Assembly (NCBI GenBank): GCA_002150815.3
Contig: NDFF03000398.1
Location: forward strand, 310,001-374,000
Direction: 5' to 3'
DNA length: 64,000 bases
From: Grammothele lineata
Taxonomy: Eukaryota > Basidiomycota > Agaricomycetes > Polyporales > Polyporaceae
Shown here: piece after piece, positions 46,139-56,399 of the stretch
Layout of the letters: each line of letters starts with the position of its first letter
Numbering within the stretch: the first letter of the stretch is position 1
The notes under the pieces: generated by a model
What the model was told of the DNA's origin: nothing
Database searches by the model: none
What the model saw: only the letters and a program-made list of their open reading frames with translations
Program-made: the position numbers and the translations under genes

Positions 46139-46222
46139 GTAAAACATAATATAGATTATAGCAAAGATACATGTAGCAAAGATACATATAGAAAAGATAC
46201 TATCATATAGAGAAGATACATT
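46139..46222 (+). repeat. Short AT-rich tandem repeat, about 15-nt unit, four degenerate copies
   Basis: The unit TAGCAAAGATACATG recurs as TAGCAAAGATACATA, TAGAAAAGATACTA and TAGAGAAGATACATT. Copies diverge and the spacing before the last one is enlarged. It is the most AT-rich spot of the surrounding 5 kb. Confidence 0.7.
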
Positions 46223-46559
46223 AGGGAAAACCGGTCGGGAGCATTTCATTGTGATTCGGGTCGGTTGAGAAGAGTGCGTCTACATGCATGCTTGTCCCTC
46301 GTTTGACCGAGGCGTAATGCTCATGTCTAGAGCTCAATTAGACGTCGTGCATTGAAAGAGAAGACGGAAGGGGCTTACGGAGATCCGCAGTCCATCTCAG
46401 AAGCCGTGCTTCTCCCCCTTATACTATGACGGGTGGGGGGTATATAGTACTCCATTTTGCAACGAACACGTCTCTGGCGAGGCGCGCTCCGAAGAGACGC
46501 ACGATCTCGAGCCTGCCAAACGACGTTAACCACGAGTCGCATTGAACACGAGCCGAAGA

Positions 46560-47115
46560 AACACTGACCGTATCACATGGCCGTGCAAAGTACTTTCTTG
46601 GGGTATTTGATTTGTTGTTTCGAGTGGCAAATTTCCTGCGCACTCATCGTATCCTATAAGTAAAGTTAGCCGCACGACAAGATGAGCTGAGGAGGGGGGG
46701 TACTCACATATCCTTGTACCGAGAAGATGCACGGGAGGCCGCGCTACACGTTTACATGCAGCGCCCTCCCCAAGACCAGCTTGGGTATCGGCGGGCGAGT
46801 CGGATGGTAGAGTGACCTGTCCACTGGGGACAACGGAAGGAGGGGAATAGATGCTGGGAGAGGGTAGGGGTAGGAGGGATGGGGCCTGCATCGAACCAAA
46901 GGAGCCGAGAGAGACTTGAGACGTAGACCGTAACCAGGGGCCGGGTGTACGTGTGTGCGATCGTAGACTCGGGAGGCAGCGGCGACATGGATCTGGTTCC
47001 AAGGTATCGATGAGCGCTGAGGCAGAACCCCGAAGAGGAGGGAGATGGTGTCGGGAGCGAGGAGGGAGGAGAGGGCGAGAAAGAGGGAGATGTCGAGGAG
47101 GATGGCGAAGAGCAT
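46560..47115 (-). CDS. Putative secreted/membrane protein gene or pseudogene (copy B of an inverted pair)
   Basis: Minus-strand ATG at 47,115 opens MLFAILLDISLFLALSSLLA, a convincing signal peptide or anchor, continuing through VLPQRSSIPWNQIHVAA to a conserved intron (gtacac to atgcag, ending near 46,886). The next exon reads LLPLPSPSIYSPPSVVPSG and QVTLPSDSPADTQAGLG. The sequence aligns by eye with 42,320-42,740 on the plus strand over promoter, signal sequence, intron and second exon. A GCATAAAAGG box lies about 85 bp upstream of the ATG. Further exons are unclear: the join at 46,711 to 46,669 makes a stop in the obvious phase. Function unknown; it may be decaying. Confidence 0.35.
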
Positions 47116-47919
47116 CTTGAGTGTGCGGCAACTCTGGGGAGAGAGGGGATGGTGGACGACAAGCACTGGGGGAAAGACGAAGAGATGGGACGCCTTTTAT
47201 GCGTTCTGGAGGGGAGGCTGGCATGCCGACGCGTGCCGACCGTCTTTGGCGTGCAAGTGCCGTCGAGGCTAACGGTGACGCATGCGCCGTCGACGGCAGG
47301 AGCCGAGCAGCAAAGGATCGCCCTTGCCCAACACGGCGAGGACCCTCAGCACAGCACAATGCCTACCTCCGAGCCTCCTCCAACTCGTACGTCCGTTTCC
47401 TGAGTGAACGATTGAACTTTTACTCATGATATATATCAGTAAGAGCGCGGGTGACGCACCGTCCATTCTGTCTATGGCGGTATCCTGCCAAAACACCTCC
47501 CGCACCTCCGCCAGCCTCGCTGGGGGCTGGTCGGCTCCCGTCCGCCACATATCGCGTCCACATTTAGCCACCAGTCATCGACGTTCGCCACTATGGTGTT
47601 GAGTCCGAGGCCGCCGCGGCCTTCGGCGTAGGGACGAACGATATGTATGCCTCTATCCCAAGGCGAGTGATTTCATCTGCGGAGAGCATGTTGAACAGAA
47701 TATCGTTGGCTATATTTTCCACAGTCTAGGTGTGTAGCGGGGGGATCAAACGCTGGACGGCCTGAGCGAAGCACACCTGCCTTTGCGGCAAACTATGTGA
47801 AGGTGTTCTATTTGCGGATCGAACGTCAGTAAAACACATGCCAGACGGGGATCTCGATGAGGTACTTCACGGAGAGGGATGAGTCCGGAAGATCGTGGAT
47901 TTCGCTTCCGCCCGTCGCA
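47116..47919. other. Promoter of copy B and unassigned sequence
   Basis: Upstream of copy B the DNA holds its putative TATA box. On the minus strand a short frame near 47,650-47,720 (NDILFNMLSADEITRLG) faintly resembles an F-box helix, followed by stops; no complete gene can be drawn. Confidence 0.35.
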
Positions 47920-50705
47920 TTAACACTTCAACGTCGTTAGAGTCCTAACGATCTCTGCTTCCAACGGAGGGATATACGAGTAGTACAACTTTCTCCTGTT
48001 GAGTGTGAGTGGCATACCGTGTCTGTCTGCACCAGAACATACCATTGGCGTAACTTCACGTCGAAGGCTCCATGATTTCGCGACAGGTCACTAGCATCCA
48101 CCGTCTCCTCGTCAAATACCCAATCACCCCACGGATCTTTGTTCGCCCCCGAAGGCGAGAGAGGAAGCTGATCGAAATAAACCCGCATCGGTGGGCCTCA
48201 GGCTACCCCTTCTCCCGCGGTCTCTGAGACGGTCACACTCGCAAAGAGACAGATGTAGTCGACTGCAGCGGCATGTCAGTACAATGTAAGGATGCACTTG
48301 GCGGTATTTCACGCACCGAGCACTAGGTCATGTATTGCGATCCCGTGGTTCTGAGCAATGGCATCGGCGTAGTTCCAAAAGAACGCGCGCGAATCTCCTC
48401 TTGATACCTGTCGGAGGACGCTTCTCGCCGACTGACGATCGGTACTGCTCGGTTCAACGACGAACTCATGGCTGTATAGTAGATATGCGTTCGAGAGCGG
48501 GATGACAATAAAGCTTCGAGTTTGCTTACCGGGAGACTTCGTCCGGCCACCTAAGCACGCGGCGCCATGGGGTGGTGACGCTGTGGTCCCTGCTGCGAAC
48601 GAAGGTGTGGATCGTGACCCCTACGTTTGGGAGCACGTCGTCTATGTGCCCAAGTTTGACGAAGGCTTCACCGTCAGAACCTCTAGAGATGTATCCGTAA
48701 TCTCCAAGGCGAGCTGTAATATCACTTGCGAAAGGACGATTAGTCCACAGGTCTCCGCTTCCAGAGTCCACAAACCGCTGGACAAATGCATCATTGCTAG
48801 CCAGAGGGGCCTCCCCTGAGCGTGGCTTCTTCAGCATGTCACGTAGCTCTTCGACTATGTTGGTAGATACACGCGTCAGCGGACGCATGTCTCCTACGGG
48901 TTGGGTATGAGATGCATGGCTAGCAACTGAAAGACGTGTTGAACCTGCCTGAACTAGAATACAAGGAATGACCGCGAGCCTGACAAGCGATCATCAGGTT
49001 ATCAGTAGTGAATCACGGTATCAGGACATCGCCTACCTCGTTGTACAGCCTACTCATGCACTTCTTGGTACAAGCCGAATGAGCGAACCGTAGGTCCGTT
49101 GCGTCGAGGAGAAGTTGGCCCCTCTCGGTAAGCGAGGCCGACGGCAGGCAGATTTGGTGATCGTGCCAATGGCCCCTCGCGCGCTTGAGTAAAGAGGGCG
49201 AAGAAATGCACGCGTGCGCACGTCGACGACCGGGACTCCAACCGTACGCGCGAAGTCATGTGCGTCCTGCGATGGTAAGGCGCTTCAGCCTGGGCCCTGG
49301 CGTACGAATGCCGTAGATTGATAGAAATACACGTACCCAGAAGTCTAACAGCTGGAAAGGAAATGAATCATTGAGGTCTTGGGATTCCGGAGGAGAAACG
49401 TACGTGTTTGGTCCAATTCTTGAGGAGGTGGACACCGTCCGACGTCTTGAAGTCGTGTATAAGTGGAGCGGATCCTGCATAACGATCCCAGTGATATGTG
49501 ATACCTTCAGACCGTGAGGAAGACATACCTGTCTCCAAGACATAAAATGGTCTTTCCACAGATGGGTGGGAACGACCTAGGACTTGAGCAAGATTGGGAT
49601 GTGCTCCGTGCCTAATACAAAACAGAGTTATATATGTACTGATCAATCGACTCAAGACTTACCTCCCAGGATCGTACAATAGCAGCTCTCCGTAGTTGAT
49701 CTGCAGAGGTCATCGAGCTATCAGTATCGAAGGGTCGCTGACTACATCAAAGGGTCATCACCTTTTGAGAGTCGCGGAAGGTGCGAACGATTACGGCGCG
49801 GCCATCGCAGGATAGTCGACACCGAGTTTCTTCTGCATATTTTCGCCCAAGACCCTCTCGGACGCCGCATCGTTCGACTATTTGGAGTTCGCTCCAGCGG
49901 AACAACCTCAACTGTAGTTCCTGGGTCAATGTCCACACTTCGGCGCCGGTACTCTTCGAATGACGCTCACAGGAAGCTCGTCGTCGTATATAGCTTGCTG
50001 TGCCATTTTGTTACACACGTCGACGAGAACGCGGTTCTGCTTTTGTGCGCTACGACTGGTCACTGAGAGACACGAGGCACGCCGTCTGGACTCGGTGGCA
50101 TGATGAGTCTCAAGTTGAAGCACGGCCAGTCCTAACGGCGCTTACATCAAAAGCATGCCACGCGTCCTCGAGATCTTGTGCACGCTGAACGAGCGTAGAG
50201 GCAATAGACGCGTGGCGAGAAAAACGATGCAACCAAGAACGGCGCAGCCGCTGCTCGACGTCAGCCTGGATGGTAGTGATCAAGCTGGAGTTCGACGCCT
50301 CGTTGGTTGAGCATGGTCAAGCTTGAGGAGAAAGAAGCAGGTAGAACGTACCTCAGCAATGCCTCTAGGTTCTCGCGAACGTCTTCACCGATGAAACACG
50401 ATCCCGCTTTGAAGCATTCCGCCAAGTGTTGGAGAAGTGCCACGATTCGCCTGCTGAGCTGAGCGGACTGTTCCTTAGCGGCACTCATCTTCTGTATGCT
50501 CACGCGTCAATTGGGGAGAAAATAGACAGTTCTGAGTGCGTACCTCCAAAATCTTCGTCAATCCCAGAGCTGCGGTGACGATTGTCCCGAAAAGTGGTAT
50601 GGCAGGCATGATCCTTGAGGTCGCTTCGAGTACCTCTAGGACGCCAATGGTCACAGCTAGAGCGTCCTTTGAGGAAGGCTTGACAGAGTGAAATGACTTC
50701 TTCAT
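47920..50705 (-). CDS. MLKL-like helical bundle plus pseudokinase protein, copy X (in-frame TGA)
   Basis: Minus-strand paralogue of the gene at 56,400. It starts MKKSFHSVKPSSKDALAVT at 50,705; exons 1-3 encode helices with LEVLEATSRIMPAIPLFG, SRRIVALLQHLAECFKAG and RAQDLEDAWHAFD, like the N-terminal bundle of MLKL/HeLo-type proteins. The pseudokinase follows: RWSELQIVERCGVREGLG, RAVIVRTFRD (the VAIK Lys is Thr), HPNLAQVLGRSHPSVERPF, a 15-nt exon (LLDFW), then CLPSASLTERGQLLLDATD in place of HRD...DFG. The C-terminal part has DSGSGDLWTNRPFASDITA, LGDYGYISRG, RAFFWNYADAIAQNHGIA and KLYYSYIPPLEAEIVRTL. A TGA at 48,198-48,200 interrupts the frame after ASVTVSETAGEGVA, where the paralogue has an intron, so this copy is either truncated by about 100 residues or inactive. 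Confidence 0.6.
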
Positions 50706-51341
50706 ATCTAGAATTGAGGAGAACTTGGAGATGGAGGACAAAATGAAGCCTAGACGTTGGAGGCGAGGCATAACACGGCTCGAGGTGAACCACGGTGCGT
50801 CGCGTTGGGGGAGAATTTATTCAAAAACCATCGTCTTGCCGGGTGCGACGGCCGCGCGGTAATTCACCTCCTATATGCCATATACCACAGCCTTTCGAAG
50901 ATGAGGATGTCTCTCGTGAGAGGAATTATGAGAGAAAGCCTGCCACATCGTGTCAGATGGAAACGCGTCGTCAGAATAAACACAGCATTTTTCAGTCATT
51001 TTTAGCATTTGAGAAGACCGGTCGGCCCGGCGGCCCGGAAGGTCGTGACGCCAGCTCGTACTCGGCGATCGAGAGCTTCCCCTCATCGAGTCAAGGCGGT
51101 ACGGTGAGTATCCCGCTTATATGGATCTCAACAGCGTCTGCGTCTGCGGAAGACGTACCTTAATGCCAGTTGACATGCACGTCGCTGCGCACCGCCCTCG
51201 AGGCTAGCATCGCCATACATTCGGAGACGTACAAGTGGTATCGCGCGCGCCGGGCGCGACCCGAATCTCATAAATGTCTAAAATTCACATTATCCCAAGG
51301 AAGTACACTACTTTCAATACGGGCCGTCATTCGTTACACTA
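50706..51341. other. Intergenic, upstream of copy X
   Basis: No supported gene. An in-frame ATG at 50,771 could extend copy X by 22 residues, but the paralogue starts at the equivalent of 50,705. The remainder is spacer and the 3' flank of the membrane-protein gene. Confidence 0.45.
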
Positions 51342-52414
51342 CTAAGTCTCAGCGACCCCCAAGCAGGTCGGAGACGCGGCGGAATCATACCCGGGCGCGC
51401 CAGCCCTGGGAGCAGGCATCGCCACGAGGACCGCGACGCGCACGGGCGGTAGCGCGGGCTCCGCTTCTACGGGCGTAGAGGGGCGCGCTGCGTGCTTGTC
51501 GGAGAGGGAGAAGAAGCTCAAGCGGCTGGTGCCGCGGCTGGAGGAGGAGGAGGAGCGGGAGCTGGCGCGGCTGCTGCTGCTCGCGGCGGAGAGGGTCGAT
51601 ACACGGCGGGCTTTGCGCGAGTCTCTGTCGGACTCAGGTGGGGGCTGGTGGTACTCGACCGCGACGGGCTGTTGAAGGGGAGGGTTAGCTTCTTTAATGG
51701 TCGCGAGAGGAGACGAAGAGGGCCGTACCATCAAGTCGGACCAAGTCACGCTCCCCGTCGAGTCGCTCCGTACGGACGCTCCGTCCATGGCAGCCTTCTC
51801 CGCCCGCGCGTCGTACAAGTTGACCTCCCACATACGCGGCTTCTCGGGTTGCTGTCGCATCGCAGGGCGAATGCTAGGACCAACGAGCCGCGTGCGGTAG
51901 TGGTGCCATATTTTGAGCGCGAGGAGCGTCGCGAGGACGAAGATGGCGACTGATACGAGGGCAGGTAGAATGGCGTTGTTCCCGAGTGGGGCGCTCGAAG
52001 ACCCACTACTGCGAGAGGAAGAGGAAGAGGAGGATGTAGAGGAAGACGACGACGACGACGAGTCACTGTCGGTGTGCGCCAAACCAGAAGAGTGGTCGTC
52101 TACCGTGCGCGGCGTGTGGGCATGTGTCGCGTCGAAAGAGCCATAGAGAGACTTAGAGTTCATAAACAACACGGTCAGCGACAGGGTCGTGCGATAGATG
52201 GTAAGGAACCAACCTCGGAGACGTGCGCGTCCAGAGACGCGTCATCGTCGATGAGCATGGGTGGGTTTGCGATGTGCATTGCGATCTTGAGCCAGGTCTC
52301 GTCATTGTCGTGTGTTGGAAGGACGTATGCTTGCGCTAGAGGTAACAGCGTGGTGAAAGTCGTCGCGGGTATGGCTATGTGGGCGAGCGCGGAAGATGAT
52401 ACGAGCATGCACAA
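51342..52414 (-). CDS. Single-pass membrane protein with Ser-rich ectodomain, unknown function
   Basis: Two exons (intron near 52,149-52,214) encode about 335 residues from MCMLVSSSALAHIAIPATT. The N-terminus is a signal peptide; an ectodomain (HDNDETWLKIAMHIANPP) runs into a long Ser run. One transmembrane helix follows, NAILPALVSVAIFVLATLLA with ALKIWHHYRTR as stop-transfer. The cytoplasmic tail is long, Ser/Pro/Arg-rich and disordered (SDLMVRPSSSPLATIKEA; RKARRVSTLSAASSSSRAS), with many potential phosphorylation sites. The layout recalls Wsc/Mid2-type wall sensors but no cysteine-rich WSC domain is present, so this is only an analogy. It lies between the two MLKL-like paralogues. Confidence 0.7.
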
Positions 52415-53348
52415 GAGGTGGTGGGGGATAGGGGAAGGGGTGGAACCCCTTCACGGTAGTGCATGGGGTTCATATACGCGTTAGCGGAGGGTGAAGACGT
52501 ATACCATTGGGCTGCGGGTGCGCCCCTGTGCTGTCCAGGATGACTCCCCCGCGGCTCGAACCTTGAAGGGTTCGCTGCGTGGTTGATCGGACGCGCGTCA
52601 TGGCGCGCTATACGTGACGCCGGCGAACACCCAATAGCGCGGTCGATCACCTGTGGCAAGCGCTGACTTGGAGGGTGAAGAAGTCGTGTCGTAAGCCTGG
52701 ATTTGGCACGTGTTGCGCGTGTGGAATGGATCCGCAGGTTCTTCCGCGGTCGGCGCCGGTGTCTCGGAGGGTGGACGGTGACTCACGCAGCTAATCGAAG
52801 TTCTAGACTGACGACCTTAGGCGATTTTGGATTTATGCATGGTGTCTTGTCACAGACTTCAGCCAGAGAAGTAGATACGTCGAAATGCAAGTAATGAGGT
52901 AGCCTGATACGAGTCCCCGAATGAAGATCCAGGACACGATGCCGGCGTCATGAAGGTATCTGCTTGGTGGCAGGGCAACACGGGAGTCACGAGCGCCGCA
53001 AATACAGTACTTACCGTACCTACTATATCATCAACTTCAGTGGCGGTGATCGCGATTCAAGCCATGGAGTTTGACACCCGCGCGACGTTTGCTGTGACTC
53101 CGACCCCGGTGTTTGCTGTAGCAGGCCGTGCACCAAGGTTTGGCCGACGGCTTCTGGAATCGAAGTTTGAGATAAAGCAAAACCGTCCGACCGAGGCGGC
53201 CACGGTGTGCACAGAAGGCATGGTGGCAGCGATTTCTTTGGGACGTTGTGAGGAGGAATACTGTTAGAAAAGCTTGGCGACAGGTGAGTCAGAGTCATTG
53301 TCAAGAGGCGTTGTGCCTTCAAGCATCCGCACCCGGACCGCCACCAGT
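52415..53348. other. Intergenic, no supported gene
   Basis: One plus frame (52,950-53,267) of 105 codons is open but has no recognisable domain or splice partners. Otherwise spacer. Confidence 0.4.
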
Positions 53349-53761
53349 TACTATCATGACCCCAGTGTTCGTTTGGACCCCAGTGTTCGTAAACCCGTGA
53401 TGCCCGTCCCTCCTCCCCACCGATAAACTTGCGGATTGGAATATACGTAGTTCATGCATGCATCTACCTTCTTGTAAAGTTTTGTGGTCGTAGCTGAACT
53501 CGTCGTTCCGATCTTGAACTTTTGAGTGTCCAAACGAGGACCGCGCGACGGTAACCGTGGGCGCGACGGCCGGTATGGTGGGCGCTCGTGGCGCAACTTT
53601 TACAATGATCTTATGAGACGTACCTTGGTATATTCCGATGGTTTTCAGGACAATAAGATGCTTGGCACGCAAATGGTTTGAGTAAGTCTCGCGAGCGTGA
53701 CTTTGCAGCCACAAGCCCCGGGTTAGATTCAAAGTCCGACTGATTGCGCGCTCGGCGCGCC
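53349..53761. repeat. 413-bp direct repeat, left copy (ends at assembly gap)
   Basis: Identical by eye to 54,116-54,528, from TACTATCATGACCCC to GCTCGGCGCGCC. It ends exactly at the run of Ns. Near its left end the 13-mer CCCCAGTGTTCGT occurs twice, 18 bp apart. No known element was recognised. Confidence 0.9.
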
Positions 53762-53781
53762 NNNNNNNNNNNNNNNNNNNN
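53762..53781. other. Assembly gap of 20 Ns
   Basis: Run of undetermined bases directly after the left copy of a 413-bp repeat. Gap length is probably a placeholder. Confidence 0.99.
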
Positions 53782-54115
53782 CTCCTCGTCCTCGAGAGTG
53801 CTGACGACGTCGGCAATCTTGAGCTCGCCCTGGGCGGTGGAGAGAGTCGTGGCGACGTTCATCCAGTCGGGGTGGAGGTTGAAGATGAGAACGTCGACGA
53901 TGTCTTCGTCCTTGAGGCTGACACCAATGGCGCGGAGGCGGGCGGCGATGTCGAGGACGCGCGAGGTGTACTCGCGGATGGGCGCGGAGGAGTCCTGCTG
54001 GGTGCCGTAGAGCTGGCGCTTGAGGGCGATCCGGTTGGCGCGGGAGTTCTTCTGGTACTGTGCCTGGAGCGCAGCCCACGCGGCGGGGCCAGTCTTCGCG
54101 TCGCGGATGTAGACG
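53782..54115 (-). mobile_element. Fragment of a Ty1/Copia retrotransposon gag (UBN2-type)
   Basis: On the minus strand this is open from edge to edge: YVYIRDAKTGPAAWAALQ, then ANRIALKRQLYGTQQDSS, IREYTSRVLDIAARLRAIG, IVDVLIFNLHPDWMNVAT and KIADVVSTLEDEE. The W-AL-xxY, LxxLxxxGxxLxDED and LPxxW-like pattern is that of Copia gag polyproteins. It lacks a start, zinc knuckle, protease, integrase and reverse transcriptase, and is cut at one side by the gap and at the other by the 413-bp repeat with no leader or primer-binding site. Confidence 0.8.
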
Positions 54116-54528
54116 TACTATCATGACCCCAGTGTTCGTTTGGACCCCAGTGTTCGTAAACCCGTGATGCCCGTCCCTCCTCCCCACCGATAAACTTGCG
54201 GATTGGAATATACGTAGTTCATGCATGCATCTACCTTCTTGTAAAGTTTTGTGGTCGTAGCTGAACTCGTCGTTCCGATCTTGAACTTTTGAGTGTCCAA
54301 ACGAGGACCGCGCGACGGTAACCGTGGGCGCGACGGCCGGTATGGTGGGCGCTCGTGGCGCAACTTTTACAATGATCTTATGAGACGTACCTTGGTATAT
54401 TCCGATGGTTTTCAGGACAATAAGATGCTTGGCACGCAAATGGTTTGAGTAAGTCTCGCGAGCGTGACTTTGCAGCCACAAGCCCCGGGTTAGATTCAAA
54501 GTCCGACTGATTGCGCGCTCGGCGCGCC
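54116..54528. repeat. 413-bp direct repeat, right copy
   Basis: Same sequence as 53,349-53,761, offset by 767 bp. Beyond its right end the sequence continues as CACCCGACTTCGAG, so this copy, unlike the left one, is joined to unique DNA on that side. Confidence 0.9.
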
Positions 54529-56399
54529 CACCCGACTTCGAGAGATGGGACCGACATCAAATTCAACAGCCCCTTCATGGGACTCTCGAGAGCCCATGGC
54601 CCGTATTTTCGGTGTCAATATATCCTCTTTTGAATGTGGTAAATTGCAGTTGAGGCAGTGGTATATCAAGACGCGCCCTGCCTACTAGCTGGCTGCATGC
54701 AGCGGCCGCGGCGCCGCGCCATGAGGCTTTGCGGCAGCATCGCGCCGCTGGATTGGACACGCTGAGATGCACGTATCAAATGTGCGGATGCATGCTCGAG
54801 AGAGGAACACAGTTACAAAATCGTGCAGGAATGCGAATTGTAGGACACATAAGACAAATGAAAGCATTGAATACGGCTGTACTTACTCGAGGGGCTTCTT
54901 TTGTGACGACGACGCTGAGGATTTGAGTGACATAGAGTGCTTTTGTTCTTGCTTCGACAGCTGTTTTTGCTCGAAGAAAGCACTGATTGCAAGCATCCTC
55001 CATTAATTTTTTGGCCTTACACGGCGCGCACGACCCAGCCTTGCTTGTCGTACCACGGTTTTCCAGTCACTGAGGTATGTCATTTCTGACCAACTTCTGG
55101 CGGTGCATGGGTGCGCATCCCCACACCTGTTACCAGTGCAGATGCTTTCTTTCTCTTACTCTCCTACCATCCCGTGAAGTTCGCGCGGCCAACTTCGCGA
55201 TCGCATCCGCGAGAACTGGCAGTGATTGTTGTTTGACTGCGGTTATTCATCGCTTTGTACTACTACTGTTACTGTGACATGAATCGCTCGCCTTCTGGCA
55301 ATATTTTATACGAGCTCCTTATTGCCAGTATACATCTGATCACACTGATGAAGTTCGCCTGGTGCGAGTGCGAGTTGGATTGACTGAAGGGCTGTCAGAC
55401 AGAAAGATGAGCGCTTGAGCAGCCACATTTGCCGGTGAAGCCGGAGCGGAAGTCGAATTCGGCAACGCCGGCATCGTGACCCCGATGTGACGATCCGTAC
55501 GAACACTGGGGTCTGAGGGGTATATCCCTTTCGCTTTCACGCCTCCCTCCTCCGAAACCGTTCAAATTTTGGAGAAGTACATTTTCAAGGTCTTATAACG
55601 TCCTGACAAAGTTTCAGTGTTATCGGTCAAGTCGAACGTCCAGGCGAGCCCGCTGGGCGCTTGCTCGACGAACACTGGGGTACTGATAGTAGTCATCCAA
55701 TTTCTCGGCGTTTCCCGTGTAGCTCGAGGCGCCTAAAACGAGGGCTCTTCCGCGCCGGTCGGAGTGAGGTCGGAGTCCAACGCTTAAGCGCGCACGGTTT
55801 GCCTTCGACGGTCGCTTGTTCGAGACTCTTCCCTCCAAAATCCTACTTACTTCTGATTCCTCGCCTGTGCCACCAATGAACCAAGACCGGATGTAGTTCG
55901 CCCCAGGCCACAAATATACGTCTTTGCATTCTTCTGTCTATTGATGCTATCATCCTTGTGCAACTGCGGTCGCTCTCCGCGGATTTCCCATATGCGTCCA
56001 ATACGCATCCTAGACCCTCTCCCAGTCGACTCAGAGCCTGTAGCGCATTCATTGGTGTACACCTTGCACATTTTGTTGAAGGTAGGTGATATCTCCTTCT
56101 ATTTACTCCCCTTGCTCATTTACGTCTAGTTCGGAATCGTAGGTGTCCCTCCTATGCTACCAGAAGACTCGACAGTCGCATCGTCAGTAGTCGTACCGGC
56201 AAAGTTCATGCTCCATGCGCTCAAAGAAACAGTTTGGTCTATGCCGCGTCTGCCGTCGCAGTACTCAGTGAGGAAACCTCGTGTGTCAAGAACCTTATAC
56301 GCCGCTACCGGGAACCTTCGTGTCGAGCCTCATAGCCCAAACCCGCATGAGTTGACCGAGCAACTCTACCTCGGAGTAGTACTGTGTCCACCCCTCTAG
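54529..56399. other. 1.9 kb without supported gene, upstream of copy Y
   Basis: No reading frame with a recognisable domain. Two copies of ACGAACACTGGGG (55,499-55,511; 55,668-55,680) are reverse complements of the 13-mer inside the 413-bp repeats. GC content is low. The last 250 bp should include the promoter of the MLKL-like gene, but no clear TATA box was seen. Confidence 0.4.

Noticed and set aside
47640..47740. F-box-like helix on the minus strand
   Set aside because: Only about 17 residues resemble the motif and stops follow on both sides.
50706..50771. Upstream start (MPRLQRLGF...) for copy X
   Set aside because: The paralogue begins at the position equivalent to 50,705 and shows no matching extension.
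53349..54528. Intact LTR retrotransposon with 413-bp LTRs
   Set aside because: No TG...CA ends, no primer-binding site, no leader or gag start, and an N gap at the left repeat boundary.
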